DNA of 64,000 nt from Flavobacterium psychrophilum (GTDB lineage: Bacteria; Bacteroidota; Bacteroidia; Flavobacteriales; Flavobacteriaceae). The notes under the pieces are model-generated. The model saw only the letters and a program-made list of their open reading frames with translations. It was not told the DNA's origin and made no database searches. Location of the stretch: assembly GCA_945879625.1 (NCBI GenBank), contig CAMCVA010000005.1, positions 62,001 through 126,000 of the forward strand, read 5' to 3'. The translations under genes were made by a program, and so were the position numbers. Of the stretch, positions 18,270 to 27,356 are shown one piece after another. Each line of letters opens with the position of its first letter. Position 1 is the stretch's first letter.

Positions 18270-18512
18270 TTAATCCTTTTCATAGACTTCTCCACGATGA
18301 GGTTTCAACGCATCTCGAACGGCAATCATTTTAGCTTCTTCCACGACCATGAATGCAATCGCATACATCTCATCTATCACCTGATAACCAGTAATGTTTA
18401 GCAGTAGTTTTTCAGAATGAATGTATTCTTTTAAATGTATTTCGTGGTGCTCCGCAGTCTTTGCAGCAAAAGCTCCCCGAAAATCCCAAATCAATTTGAG
18501 TTGTCTTTCCAT
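18270..18512 (-). CDS. Conserved small protein of unknown function
   Basis: An 80-residue protein that I do not recognise as a named family. Composition and codon use resemble neighbouring genes. It is mixed alpha/beta with His-rich AEHHEIHLKEYIH near the middle and no signal peptide or membrane helix, so it is probably cytosolic. A consensus -7 box lies five bases upstream of its ATG, implying a nearly leaderless transcript. It is convergent with recQ. No function is proposed. Confidence 0.65.
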   Translation of the reverse strand: MERQLKLIWDFRGAFAAKTAEHHEIHLKEYIHSEKLLLNITGYQVIDEMYAIAFMVVEEAKMIAVRDALKPHRGEVYEKD

Positions 18513-18517
18513 GTTGG

Positions 18518-18525
18518 CAAATATA
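18518..18525 (-). promoter_or_regulatory. -7 promoter element abutting the start of the 80-aa gene
   Basis: TATATTTG on the minus strand is a perfect TAnnTTTG box. Only five bases separate it from the ATG at 18512, so the transcript would have an almost absent leader. No -33 TTG was found. Confidence 0.4.
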
Positions 18526-18549
18526 ATTAGCTTGGAATTTAAATTTTTG

Positions 18550-18557
18550 TATTTTTG
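18550..18557 (+). promoter_or_regulatory. -7 promoter element for the T9SS gene at 18575
   Basis: TATTTTTG matches TAnnTTTG and is 17 bases upstream of the ATG. A TTAG at 18527-18530 lies 19 bases upstream and may serve as a weak -33 box. Confidence 0.45.
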
Positions 18558-18574
18558 AAAAAAAAACTAAACCA

Positions 18575-20104
18575 ATGAAAAATAACTACTTAACAATCAA
18601 AATCGTGTTCAGCTTGGCTTTTGTCCTTGTGTTGAACACCTTTCAAGCTACCGCGCAGAGCTATGCAGTAAGTGCAATTCCCTACCACATTTTTGCAGCC
18701 GATAATAATGTCCAAGGCACGCAAGATGACCGATGTTCGGACTTAATTCCGCTGGGTTTCAATTTTGATTTCTACGGAAACATCTACAACCAAGTGGTAG
18801 TGAGTACCAATGGATACATTGATTTTCGAAGTGAAATGGCCAATGGATTTTCTCCCTTTTCGTTTTCGCAAACCATCCCCAATGTGAGTTTTCCGGTAAA
18901 AAATTCTATTTTGGGCTGTTACCAAGATTTAAATAATTCCAATGGAGAAGGTACAATTACCTATGGAATAACAGGCGTAGCGCCTTACCGTAAATTTGTT
19001 GTGCTTTTCGATAACAATTCCTTGTTTGCGTGTAACGCGTCCAAAAGTTCTTTTCAAATGATCTTGTACGAAACCCTAAACACGATAGATGTTCAATTAA
19101 TAGACAAGCAAGTTTGTGCTAGTTGGGGAGGAGGAAACACCGTAACAGGAATTATTAATGATGCTGGAGACGCAGGTATTTCTCCAGAAGGACGCAATAC
19201 TGGTTCTTGGACAGCCTTTCACGAAGGTTGGCGATTTACTAAATACAATTCGAGTTCTGCCTATTTATTTGCCAAATGCGACGACGATGCCGATGGGCTA
19301 GTCTCGTTTAACTTAAATGTGGTAAAAAATGATTTGCTACCGGCAGAACCTGGATTAGTAAAATTATTTCCAACAGAAGCTGATGCGTTGGCTTTAACCA
19401 ATGAAATTCAAGATCTCAATTATACCAATACGATTGCTTTTGACGATCTGTTGTATGCCAACAGCAACGGAGCAGTAGTGAAAGTGCAATTGCGCGTGTT
19501 GGATTGTGCCAATGACTATGATGGTGACAGTGTAGATACCGCACTAGAAGATTTAAATGCCGATACCAATTTGGCCAATGACGATATCGATAGCGATGGC
19601 ATATATAATTTTATAGATAACGACGATGATGGTGACATGATCTTGACATCTACTGAATATGTATTTAATAGAGGTATTAATGTAATAAACGATACTGATG
19701 GCGACGGCATTGCTAATTATCTAGACAACGACGACGACGGCGATGGGGTATTGACAATCCTCGAAGATTACAATAACAACAATAACCCAGCCGACGACGA
19801 CAGTAACGGAGATAACATCCCAGATTACTTGCAGAATACAGTAGCTTTGGGTATAAACCAACCCACAATTCAAAACCAAATTAGTTTGTATCCAAACCCA
19901 AGTTCGTCTTATGTTCAGTTGATGAACCGTTCGGGTTATGAAATACAGTCGGTAGAGCTCTATAGCGCGACAGGACAATTGATCAAAACCCTTTCAGCAG
20001 CGGAGACTCAAAACATTTCGGTTGCTGATTTGACTTCAGGCTTGTATTTTGTGAAAGTAAATTTACCCGTAGGAGCCTTTACCTATAAGTTTACCAAAAA
20101 CTAA
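18575..20104 (+). CDS. T9SS type A sorting protein with calcium-binding (thrombospondin type 3-like) repeats
   Basis: A 509-residue secreted protein. A signal peptide (about 1-28, cut after TAQ) leads into a beta-sandwich of nidogen-like appearance (about 30-225). An acidic stretch of DxDxDG-type repeats follows (about 312-420: DYDGDSVD, DIDSDGI, DNDDDGD, DTDGDGI, DSNGDNI), and a C-terminal T9SS type A domain from about 437 begins LYPNPS. The aspartate repeats should bind calcium and stiffen a stalk. Its likely place is the cell surface or medium, after export by Sec and T9SS. A strong terminator follows. Ligand unknown. Confidence 0.87.
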   Translation: MKNNYLTIKIVFSLAFVLVLNTFQATAQSYAVSAIPYHIFAADNNVQGTQDDRCSDLIPLGFNFDFYGNIYNQVVVSTNGYIDFRSEMANGFSPFSFSQTIPNVSFPVKNSILGCYQDLNNSNGEGTITYGITGVAPYRKFVVLFDNNSLFACNASKSSFQMILYETLNTIDVQLIDKQVCASWGGGNTVTGIINDAGDAGISPEGRNTGSWTAFHEGWRFTKYNSSSAYLFAKCDDDADGLVSFNLNVVKNDLLPAEPGLVKLFPTEADALALTNEIQDLNYTNTIAFDDLLYANSNGAVVKVQLRVLDCANDYDGDSVDTALEDLNADTNLANDDIDSDGIYNFIDNDDDGDMILTSTEYVFNRGINVINDTDGDGIANYLDNDDDGDGVLTILEDYNNNNNPADDDSNGDNIPDYLQNTVALGINQPTIQNQISLYPNPSSSYVQLMNRSGYEIQSVELYSATGQLIKTLSAAETQNISVADLTSGLYFVKVNLPVGAFTYKFTKN

Positions 20105-20123
20105 CTATACGTTTTTGTATATC

Positions 20124-20157
20124 AAAAAGGTTTTGTGTCATGCAAAACCTTTTTTTT
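20124..20157 (+). terminator. Rho-independent terminator after the T9SS gene
   Basis: AAGGTTTTG (20127-20135) pairs perfectly with CAAAACCTT (20143-20151) around a seven-base loop and runs into seven Ts. It separates this gene from the following flavoprotein gene. Confidence 0.85.
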
Positions 20158-20195
20158 GTACCTCGATTTAAAATTTTAAGTTTACCAAAAAATAA

Positions 20196-21764
20196 ATGCC
20201 TACCTCATTACTTCTACAAGTTAGTCCCGAAGTCGCTTCAAACGAGGTGTTACTTCGTGATGTTGTAAGTAGTAAAATACAAGTTTCTCCTGCAGCAATT
20301 CAACATATTTCCATCCAGAAACGGTCGGTAGATGCCCGCCAAAAAAGCATCAAGATCAACTTAAAACTCGAAATTTTTCTTGAAGACGAGTCCATTATTA
20401 CCGAGGATATGCAACTGCCCAATTACCAAAATTGTGCTGCGGCTCCCGAAGTAATCATTATTGGCGCGGGGCCAGCCGGTTTGTTTGCCGCTTTGCAGCT
20501 GTTAGAGTTGGGCATCAAGCCTATCGTTATCGAGCGCGGTAAAGACGTGCGAGGCAGACGTCGCGATTTAAAGGCCATCAACGTAGATCATGTGGTCAAC
20601 GAAGATTCCAATTATTGTTTTGGCGAAGGCGGAGCAGGAACCTATTCGGATGGCAAACTGTATACACGCTCCAAAAAACGCGGCGATATCGATCGTATTT
20701 TGAAATTGTTGGTGGCCTTTGGCGCAACGCCTGATATCTTGGTCGATGCCCATCCGCACATTGGTACCAATAAATTGCCACAAATTATACAAGACATTCG
20801 GGAGAAAATTATCGAATTTGGCGGACAGGTGTTGTTTGAAACCCGCGTCACCGATTTTATCCTAAAAAACAATAGCATCCAAGGTGTAGTCACTCAAAAA
20901 GGAGATACTATACGTGCACAAAACGTCATATTGGCCACAGGCCATTCAGCACGTGATATTTTTGAATTGTTGGCCCAAAAGCAAATCTATATCGAGGCAA
21001 AGCCTTTTGCTTTGGGTGTTCGCGCTGAGCATCCCCAAAGTTTAATCGATCAGATACAATACAGTTGCGATTTTCGTGGCGACTATTTGCCTCCCGCTCC
21101 CTATTCGATCGTGAAGCAAGTGCAAGGCCGCGGCATGTATTCGTTTTGTATGTGTCCAGGTGGAGTTATTGCACCTTGTGCTACCAGTCCGGGTGAGGTA
21201 GTAACCAACGGCTGGTCGCCTTCCAAACGCGATCAGGCAACTGCCAATTCGGGGGTAGTTGTCGAATTAAAGCTAGAAGATTTCAAGCCCTTTGCCAAAT
21301 TTGGCCCCTTGGCGGGTATGGAATTTCAAAAGTCCATTGAGCAAAAAGCGTGGCAATTGGCCGGCAACACTCAAAAAGTGCCTGCCCAGCGAATGGTTGA
21401 TTTTACGCAAAGCAAACTATCTGCATCCATTCCCAAAACATCCTATGTTCCGGGAACTACTTCAGTTGAGTTGGGACAAGTGTTTCCTGGTTTTCTCACG
21501 CAAATCTTGCGCGAAGGATTTGTGCAGTTTGGCCAATCAATGAAAGGCTACCTCACCAACGAAGCCATTTTGCATGCGCCCGAAAGCCGCACCTCATCTC
21601 CGGTGCGCATCCCGCGTAATCCGGATACTTTAGAACATGTTCAAATTAAAGGCTTGTATCCCTGCGGCGAAGGAGCTGGCTATGCAGGTGGGATAATTTC
21701 TGCCGCCATTGATGGCGAAAAATGCGCGTTGCAAATTGCATTAGGCATACAAACTTCTCATTAA
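20196..21764 (+). CDS. FAD-dependent dehydrogenase of the COG2509 type
   Basis: A 522-residue protein. An N-terminal alpha/beta domain (about 1-85) precedes a dinucleotide fold with VIIIGAGPAGLFAALQLLE (about 87-105). Other family features are GEGGAGTYSDGKLYTR, a second ATGHSARD element (about 247) and a C-terminal GEGAGYAGGI flavin motif (about 489). COG2509 proteins are conserved but their substrate is not established; they are distantly related to NADH-dependent thioredoxin/sulfide oxidoreductases. A CMCPGG cluster near residue 320 is conserved in the family. It is probably cytosolic and transcribed separately, after a strong terminator. Confidence 0.8.
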   Translation: MPTSLLLQVSPEVASNEVLLRDVVSSKIQVSPAAIQHISIQKRSVDARQKSIKINLKLEIFLEDESIITEDMQLPNYQNCAAAPEVIIIGAGPAGLFAALQLLELGIKPIVIERGKDVRGRRRDLKAINVDHVVNEDSNYCFGEGGAGTYSDGKLYTRSKKRGDIDRILKLLVAFGATPDILVDAHPHIGTNKLPQIIQDIREKIIEFGGQVLFETRVTDFILKNNSIQGVVTQKGDTIRAQNVILATGHSARDIFELLAQKQIYIEAKPFALGVRAEHPQSLIDQIQYSCDFRGDYLPPAPYSIVKQVQGRGMYSFCMCPGGVIAPCATSPGEVVTNGWSPSKRDQATANSGVVVELKLEDFKPFAKFGPLAGMEFQKSIEQKAWQLAGNTQKVPAQRMVDFTQSKLSASIPKTSYVPGTTSVELGQVFPGFLTQILREGFVQFGQSMKGYLTNEAILHAPESRTSSPVRIPRNPDTLEHVQIKGLYPCGEGAGYAGGIISAAIDGEKCALQIALGIQTSH

Positions 21765-21871
21765 AATAGAATGATATTTTATTTCTCGAATTGTATTTGA
21801 TCGAATGCCTAGATTTTTAATATTGTTTAAGTTATTTCAGTTTTTATTAAACAAAAATAGATTGGTTTACT

Positions 21872-21879
21872 TACATTTG
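21872..21879 (+). promoter_or_regulatory. -7 promoter element for gapN
   Basis: TACATTTG matches TAnnTTTG and lies about 95 bases upstream of the gapN ATG in a 209-base AT-rich gap. No good -33 box was found. The rest of the gap shows no hairpin or small gene that I could support. Confidence 0.35.
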
Positions 21880-21973
21880 CAGGAATTATAAATTTAAGTT
21901 ATTCGTTTTCAATTTCTTAACGAAATACGTATTGTAAACTGTATCTATTATCAAGACTGAAATTCTTTCAACT

Positions 21974-23554
21974 ATGCACACTATTCCGGTTCAACATCAA
22001 ATTTCAACACCGCTTAAACAAGACACCTATTTGGTAAATGGCCTCCTTAAAAAATGGGAGGGTCCTACCACCGAGGTGTATTCAACCATTTCGTCAACCG
22101 AAGTGTATGCCCCAACTTTATTGGGAACTATTCCTGCCATGGGCGAACCCGAGGCCCATGAAGTTGTTGAGGCAGCAGTCGCGGCCTATGACAATGGACA
22201 AGGTTTATGGCCCACCATGAAAGTCGCCGATCGCATCAAGTGTATGCAGAATTTTGTTACACAAATGAAGGAAACCCGAGATGAGGTGGTTAAGTTCCTG
22301 ATGTGGGAAATTGGAAAATCCTTAGACGATTCACAGAAAGAATTCGACCGTACAATTGAGTATATCTACCAAACCATAGAAGATTACAAACAACTCGATC
22401 GCAACAGTGCCCGATTCAATAAAAGCCAAGGCGTAAATGCCATGGTGCGCCGCGGACCGTTGGGTGTAGTGTTGTGTTTAGGGCCGTATAATTATCCCTT
22501 GAATGAGACCTTTTCTTTACTGATTCCTGCGATCATCATGGGAAATCCAGTAATCTTCAAACCCGCCAAACACGGCGTATTGCTCATTTCACCCTTGTTG
22601 GAAGCTTTCCGTTCTAGCTTTCCCAAAGGCGTAATTAATATTGTGTATGGCCGCGGACGAGATGTTGCATCGCCGATAATGAAATCGGGTAAAATTGCCA
22701 TTTTGGCTTTAATTGGAAACAGCAAATCAGCAATTGCCTTGCAAGATCAACACCCCAATAAAAACCGCTTGCGTTTGGTTTTGGGATTGGAAGCTAAAAA
22801 TCCGGGAATTGTGTTGCCCGATGCCGACATGGATTTAGCCATACAAGAATGCGTGGTGGGTACTTTGTCTTTTAACGGCCAACGCTGTACGGCACTCAAA
22901 GTATTGTATGTGCACGAATCAATTGTGGATGCATTTATCGCCAAATTCAAAGAAAAAGTAGATGCATTGCCCTATGGAAATCCGTGGGATTCTAGAGTAT
23001 TTTTGACACCATTACCCGAGAAAGAAAAACCGGCTTATATTCAGGAACTCATTGACGACGCTACCCAACACGGCGCTAAGGTGATGAACGAAAAGGGAGG
23101 TACCCATTTGCCCAATTATATTTTCCCTGCCATTTTGTATCCCGTCAATAAGGCCATGCGGGTTTACCACGAGGAGCAATTTGGACCGGTTATTCCGATT
23201 ATTCCATTCAGCGACATTCAAGAACCGGTGCAAGACATGGCCGAATCCAACTACGGCCAGCAAGTGAGTTTGTTTGGTAAAGACATCAACACCATTGCGC
23301 CACTTATAGATACATTGGTTAATCTAGTATGTCGCGTCAATTTGAACAGTGCCTGCCAACGCGGTCCCGATTTGTATCCGTTTACCGGACGAAAAGATTC
23401 GGCAGTGGGCACCTTGAGTATACACGATGCCTTGCGTTCGTTTTCGATACGCACCTTTGTGGCATCCAAAGACAATGCCTACAACAACGCCATTTTGCAA
23501 GAATTATTGGATAGTAAGGCCTCCAATTTTATCAATACCGATTACATTTTATAA
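21974..23554 (+). CDS. gapN: NADP-dependent non-phosphorylating glyceraldehyde-3-phosphate dehydrogenase
   Basis: A 526-residue aldehyde dehydrogenase-superfamily enzyme. Catalytic Cys305 ([10 protein letters not shown]), general base Glu273 (LGLEAKNPG) and Asn173 (GPYNYPLNE) are in place. The [11 protein letters not shown] and [10 protein letters not shown] segments are those of the GapN branch rather than ordinary ALDHs. GapN oxidises glyceraldehyde 3-phosphate straight to 3-phosphoglycerate with NADPH formation and no ATP. A phosphorylating GAPDH is also encoded in this window (62725-63741), so this would be a bypass or an NADPH source. Confidence 0.85.
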   Translation: MHTIPVQHQISTPLKQDTYLVNGLLKKWEGPTTEVYSTISSTEVYAPTLLGTIPAMGEPEAHEVVEAAVAAYDNGQGLWPTMKVADRIKCMQNFVTQMKETRDEVVKFLMWEIGKSLDDSQKEFDRTIEYIYQTIEDYKQLDRNSARFNKSQGVNAMVRRGPLGVVLCLGPYNYPLNETFSLLIPAIIMGNPVIFKPAKHGVLLISPLLEAFRSSFPKGVINIVYGRGRDVASPIMKSGKIAILALIGNSKSAIALQDQHPNKNRLRLVLGLEAKNPGIVLPDADMDLAIQECVVGTLSFNGQRCTALKVLYVHESIVDAFIAKFKEKVDALPYGNPWDSRVFLTPLPEKEKPAYIQELIDDATQHGAKVMNEKGGTHLPNYIFPAILYPVNKAMRVYHEEQFGPVIPIIPFSDIQEPVQDMAESNYGQQVSLFGKDINTIAPLIDTLVNLVCRVNLNSACQRGPDLYPFTGRKDSAVGTLSIHDALRSFSIRTFVASKDNAYNNAILQELLDSKASNFINTDYIL

Positions 23555-23575
23555 TTGTTGGATTAGCCTATAAAC

Positions 23576-23611
23576 AAAACTGCACGAATGTAAATCTGTG
23601 CAGTTTTTTTA
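23576..23611. terminator. Bidirectional terminator between gapN and msrA
   Basis: AAAACTGCAC (23576-23585) and GTGCAGTTTT (23598-23607) form a perfect ten-base stem with a 12-base loop, followed by a T-run on the + strand and preceded by an A-rich stretch on the minus strand. It sits at the stops of the convergent gapN and msrA genes. Confidence 0.85.
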
Positions 23612-24232
23612 TTTTTTTAAGCGGTTCTTGAATACTTTCTCAAACTTCTCCATCTTGGGCTGAATCACATACTGACAATACGGTTGTGATTTGTTGTTTT
23701 GGTAATAATTTTGGTGGTAATTCTCGGCCAAATAAAACACGGTAAAGGGTTCAAGCGTGGTTACGACTGGATCATCAAATGCTTTTGCTTTGGTTAAGGC
23801 AGAAATAATCGACTTTGCAGCTTGCTTTTGTGCGTCGGAGTTGTAAAAAATCACCGAACGATATTGCGTTCCGCGGTCATTGCCTTGTCGGTTGAGCGTG
23901 GTGGGATCGTGCACGGTAAAAAATACCCGAAACAATTCGTGGAGATTGGTTTTGCTTGGATCGTACATAATTTGTACCACTTCGGCATGGCCCGTTGTCC
24001 CCGAGCAAACGGCTTCGTAACTGGGGTTGGCATTTTTTCCTCCAGCATAGCCCGAAGTCACTTTTACCACGCCATCAAGTTGTTCGTAAACGGCTTCAAC
24101 ACACCAGTAGCAACCGCCACCAAGGGTTAGGGTTTCGTATTTTATTTTTGTGTCCATTTTTTTATTTTTTTTAGGTTGTGCCACTAAGTTGCATCCGCAA
24201 AGTAGTAGACAAATTAGGGCTATATTTTTCAT
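23609..24232 (-). CDS. msrA: Peptide-methionine (S)-S-oxide reductase MsrA, predicted lipoprotein
   Basis: A 207-residue protein. The ATG at 24232 gives a lipoprotein signal with lipobox LLCGC; starting further upstream would spoil it. The MsrA catalytic motif GGGCYWCVEAVYE, then GYAGG, GHAEVVQIMYDP and GTQYRS, are all present. MsrA reduces the S epimer of methionine sulfoxide. The lipid anchor places it in the envelope, unlike the usual cytosolic form. It lies four bases downstream of msrB, also a predicted lipoprotein, so the pair would repair oxidised envelope or exported proteins. Confidence 0.92.
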   Translation of the reverse strand: MKNIALICLLLCGCNLVAQPKKNKKMDTKIKYETLTLGGGCYWCVEAVYEQLDGVVKVTSGYAGGKNANPSYEAVCSGTTGHAEVVQIMYDPSKTNLHELFRVFFTVHDPTTLNRQGNDRGTQYRSVIFYNSDAQKQAAKSIISALTKAKAFDDPVVTTLEPFTVFYLAENYHQNYYQNNKSQPYCQYVIQPKMEKFEKVFKNRLKK

Positions 24233-24236
24233 GGTT

Positions 24237-24779
24237 TTATGGGGTATCGGGTTCAAAATCGAGGGCAATCGAATTCATGCAATAGCGTTTACCAGTAGGA
24301 ACGGGGCCGTCGTCAAACAAATGTCCGAGGTGTCCGTCGCAGCGTCCACAAAGGGCTTCCAAACGGATCATGCCGTAGGAAACATCTTTTTTAAATACTA
24401 CACTCTGCGGATTTTCTTGTTCAAAGAAACTGGGCCAGCCGCATTCGCTTTGAAATTTGGCCCCAGAACGAAACAACAAGTTGCCACAAGCGGCACAATA
24501 GTAGGTTCCTTTGACGTCGGTGTTCCAAAATTTCCCCGTAAAGGCGCGTTCGGTATCGGCTTCTCGAGAAACTAAGTATAAATCTATGGGGAGCACTTTT
24601 TTCCATTCGGCGTCGGAAATGCTTAGTTTTTCTGGACTGGTTCGGGAGTAATACGGATTTTTCATAGCGGTGTTTTTTGAGGTTTCTACAATTGATTCTG
24701 GTTTTTTTTGTGCACAAGCTGCAGGCAAACAAAGCACGCCTAGACACAAAGCAAGTAGCAAAAATTTTGAGGTTTTCAT
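24237..24779 (-). CDS. msrB: Peptide-methionine (R)-S-oxide reductase MsrB, predicted lipoprotein
   Basis: A 180-residue protein when started at 24779, giving a signal peptide with lipobox LPAAC. Zinc cysteines are seen in CAACGN and CGRCDGH, the structural CGWPSF motif is present, and the catalytic cysteine is in RYCMNSIALDF. MsrB reduces the R epimer of methionine sulfoxide. It is first in an msrB-msrA operon with a four-base gap. The shared envelope location suggests a two-epimer repair pair outside the cytoplasm; the electron donor is not encoded nearby. Confidence 0.92.
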   Translation of the reverse strand: MKTSKFLLLALCLGVLCLPAACAQKKPESIVETSKNTAMKNPYYSRTSPEKLSISDAEWKKVLPIDLYLVSREADTERAFTGKFWNTDVKGTYYCAACGNLLFRSGAKFQSECGWPSFFEQENPQSVVFKKDVSYGMIRLEALCGRCDGHLGHLFDDGPVPTGKRYCMNSIALDFEPDTP

Positions 24780-24809
24780 AACAATAAATTTAGGCATTAA
24801 ACTTTGATT

Positions 24810-24817
24810 CAAAGATA
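24810..24817 (-). promoter_or_regulatory. -7 promoter element for msrB-msrA
   Basis: TATCTTTG on the minus strand matches TAnnTTTG and is 30 bases upstream of the msrB ATG. No matching -33 box was seen. Confidence 0.45.
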
Positions 24818-24964
24818 AGCGAGTGTTCGGGAAGCCACTGTCGGCTAGTTTACAAAAAACTGTTTTTTACCTTATTTTTAACGTTTGTTGCAGGGCAATG
24901 CCAGCGCGTTGGTCGTTAATTTAGCTGAAATTTAAATGCAGAGTGAGAACACACTTTTCTTTTG

Positions 24965-24972
24965 TATTTTTG
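24965..24972 (+). promoter_or_regulatory. -7 promoter element for the idi operon
   Basis: TATTTTTG matches TAnnTTTG and lies 16 bases upstream of the idi ATG, in the 209-base divergent gap shared with msrB. A -33 box is not obvious. Confidence 0.45.
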
Positions 24973-24988
24973 ACTCGCAAATCACGCC

Positions 24989-25516
24989 ATGGAAGAAGAA
25001 CACGTAATATTAGTTAACAAGCAAGACGAAGCCATTGGCAGCATGCCCAAGATGGAAGCGCATGAAAAAGCAGTCTTGCACCGGGCTTTCTCGGTATTTA
25101 TTTTGAACGACAAAAACGAAGTAATGTTGCAGCAACGGGCAGCTCACAAATACCATTCGCCTTTACTTTGGACAAATACCTGTTGCAGTCACCAACGCAT
25201 GGGCGAAACCAATATTCAAGCCGGAACGCGCAGATTGCAGGAAGAAATGGGATTTACCGCTCCATTAAAAGAGCTGTTTCATTTTATCTACAAAGCCCCA
25301 TTTGACAACGGACTCACCGAACACGAATTAGACCACGTGATGATTGGCTATTACCATGGAGAACCGATTATAAATCCGGATGAGGTAGAAAGTTGGAAGT
25401 GGCTATCCATTGATGCCATTCACGATTCAATTGCTACATCACCCGAAGAGTACACCGTTTGGTTTAAAATAATTTTTGAAGAATTTTACCATTACTTAGA
25501 AGACCACAAACTATAA
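24989..25516 (+). CDS. idi: Isopentenyl-diphosphate delta-isomerase, type 1
   Basis: A 175-residue Nudix-fold enzyme. The active-site cysteine lies in NTCCSHQR, the Nudix-like segment is AGTRRLQEEMGF, and the metal/acid site is in LTEHELDHV. It interconverts isopentenyl and dimethylallyl diphosphate for isoprenoid synthesis (quinones, carotenoids, undecaprenol). It is the first gene of a compact four-gene + strand operon; the next start is nine bases away. Confidence 0.93.
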   Translation: MEEEHVILVNKQDEAIGSMPKMEAHEKAVLHRAFSVFILNDKNEVMLQQRAAHKYHSPLLWTNTCCSHQRMGETNIQAGTRRLQEEMGFTAPLKELFHFIYKAPFDNGLTEHELDHVMIGYYHGEPIINPDEVESWKWLSIDAIHDSIATSPEEYTVWFKIIFEEFYHYLEDHKL

Positions 25517-25525
25517 AGCAAACCT

Positions 25526-25936
25526 ATGAAAGTAAAAGTTTCGCGTAAAGCACATTTTAATGCCGCACATCGTTTGTTCCATGCCCAATGGACAGACGAA
25601 CAAAACGCCAAGGTTTTTGGTAAATGTGCTTATCCAAATTACCATGGACACAATTACGAACTCATAGCCAGCGTAACTGGGGAAGTCGATCCAATTACTG
25701 GTTTTGTCATGAATGTGTCTGAGTTGGCCGCCATTATTAAAGCAGAAGTTGAGGAGCCTTTAGACCACCGAAACCTGAACCTCGATGTGCCCTATTTTGC
25801 AACGGTTAATCCTACTGCCGAGAATATCGCGATATTCATTTGGCAGGTAATTAAAAAGCGACTCCCACTTGACTTAGAATTAGAAGTGGTACTCTATGAA
25901 ACTCCCCGAAATTTTGTAACCTATACTGGCGAATAA
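25526..25936 (+). CDS. queD: 6-carboxytetrahydropterin synthase / PTPS family
   Basis: A 136-residue protein. The zinc histidines are in HFNAAHRLF and YHGHNYEL, the catalytic cysteine is in GKCAYPN, and a Glu-containing LEVVLYETP closes the fold. The family converts dihydroneopterin triphosphate either to 6-carboxytetrahydropterin (queuosine) or to 6-pyruvoyltetrahydropterin. QueD is the likelier role, but other que genes are not in the window. Its stop overlaps the next start (TAATG). Confidence 0.88.
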   Translation: MKVKVSRKAHFNAAHRLFHAQWTDEQNAKVFGKCAYPNYHGHNYELIASVTGEVDPITGFVMNVSELAAIIKAEVEEPLDHRNLNLDVPYFATVNPTAENIAIFIWQVIKKRLPLDLELEVVLYETPRNFVTYTGE

Positions 25937-26391
25937 TGGCATTAACCCTCGGCGACAAAGTTCCGTATTTTGAAGCGTATAACGCCAAAGGCCAACTGGT
26001 ACAAAGCACGTCATTTATAGGCAAGCAAGTTGTAGTAGTATATTTCTATCCCAAAGACGATACGCCCGGCTGCACGATGCAAGCCTGTACTTTTCGGGAT
26101 AATTTTTCTGATTACCAAGACTTAGGTGCCACCGTTGTGGGTGTGAGTTCAGATGATACAGCCAGTCACCAGCGGTTTCAAGCCAAATATCATTTGCCTT
26201 TTGAGCTTTTGGCCGATTCCAATCACGCCATTCGAAAATTATTTGGAGTGCCCACTAATTTGTTTGGTCTATTGCCAGGCCGAGTAACCTATGTTATTGA
26301 TGCTACGGGCAAAATAGTAGGTTTATACAACAGTCAAATGCCCGGAAAACACCACGAAAAAGCAATTGCATTGATAAAAAAAATAGCCTAA
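25936..26391 (+). CDS. bcp: Thioredoxin-dependent peroxiredoxin, BCP/PrxQ family
   Basis: A 151-residue peroxiredoxin. The peroxidatic and resolving cysteines are five residues apart in TPGCTMQACTFRD, the alpha-2-type BCP arrangement. It reduces hydroperoxides using thioredoxin. It is coupled to queD upstream and manA downstream by one-base TAATG overlaps. Confidence 0.93.
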   Translation: MALTLGDKVPYFEAYNAKGQLVQSTSFIGKQVVVVYFYPKDDTPGCTMQACTFRDNFSDYQDLGATVVGVSSDDTASHQRFQAKYHLPFELLADSNHAIRKLFGVPTNLFGLLPGRVTYVIDATGKIVGLYNSQMPGKHHEKAIALIKKIA

Positions 26392-27356
26392 TGACATCGG
26401 TATATCCTTTACTTTTTACGCCTATTTTCAAAGATCGCATTTGGGGCGGAACCAAATTGGCCGATTCTTTACACAAAGAAATTCCCTTTACTCATACCGG
26501 AGAAAGTTGGGAATTGTCAACCGTGCCTGGTGATGTGAGTGTGGTGGCCAATGGCCCATTGAGCGGAACCTCCCTACAAGCTTTGTTAGATCAGTTTCCT
26601 GCCGAGCTATTAGGCAGTAAAGTACACGCGCAATTTGGCAATCAGTTTCCGTTATTATTTAAGTTTTTGGATGCCCGCGAAGATTTGTCCATACAAGTGC
26701 ATCCCAATGACCAACTGGCAGCTTCTCGCCATAATTCGTTTGGCAAGACCGAAATGTGGTATGTGATGCAAGCCGATCCCGGTGCCCGCTTGTTGGTGGG
26801 TTTCAAGGAAAACAGTTCGGCTGAGGAATATGTGCAGGCCTTAGCAGAAAAAAATATCTTGTCGTTGTTGGATGCTTTTCCGGTGCAAAAAGGAGAAGTG
26901 TTTTTTCTAGAAACAGGGACAGTTCATGCCATTGGCGCCGGTTGTTTGATAGCCGAAATTCAGCAAACCTCTGATATTACTTATCGCTTATACGATTTTG
27001 ATCGGGTTGATGCACAGGGAAACACACGCGAATTGCACATTGACTTGGCCTTGGATGCCATCAATTACCAGCAGGTAGATGCCAAAAAAATCTATCAACC
27101 GCAAACCAATAGTTTCACCCAAGTAGTGGATTGTCCGTATTTTACCACCCAACTTTTGCAACTGCAAGGTGAAATTTCTCTATCCAAATCGGGTGAATCG
27201 TTTACCGTATATATGTGCACGGAAGGCGCTTTTGCTATTGAATATCAGGGTGAAAAATTTGCATTCGAATTGGGCTCAACTGTTTTGGTTCCGGCCGCTA
27301 TGCAAAACTTTAGTTTGCACGGATCGGCCACACTTTTAGAAATACAAGTCAAATAG
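26391..27356 (+). CDS. manA: Mannose-6-phosphate isomerase, class I
   Basis: A 321-residue cupin enzyme. Zinc ligands are seen in QVHPND, KTEMWYV and GTVHAIG, and RIWGG is the conserved N-terminal motif. It interconverts fructose 6-phosphate and mannose 6-phosphate, so it feeds GDP-mannose for surface glycans such as those built by the locus at the left of the window (inferred link). It is the last gene of the idi-queD-bcp-manA operon. Confidence 0.93.
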   Translation: MTSVYPLLFTPIFKDRIWGGTKLADSLHKEIPFTHTGESWELSTVPGDVSVVANGPLSGTSLQALLDQFPAELLGSKVHAQFGNQFPLLFKFLDAREDLSIQVHPNDQLAASRHNSFGKTEMWYVMQADPGARLLVGFKENSSAEEYVQALAEKNILSLLDAFPVQKGEVFFLETGTVHAIGAGCLIAEIQQTSDITYRLYDFDRVDAQGNTRELHIDLALDAINYQQVDAKKIYQPQTNSFTQVVDCPYFTTQLLQLQGEISLSKSGESFTVYMCTEGAFAIEYQGEKFAFELGSTVLVPAAMQNFSLHGSATLLEIQVK

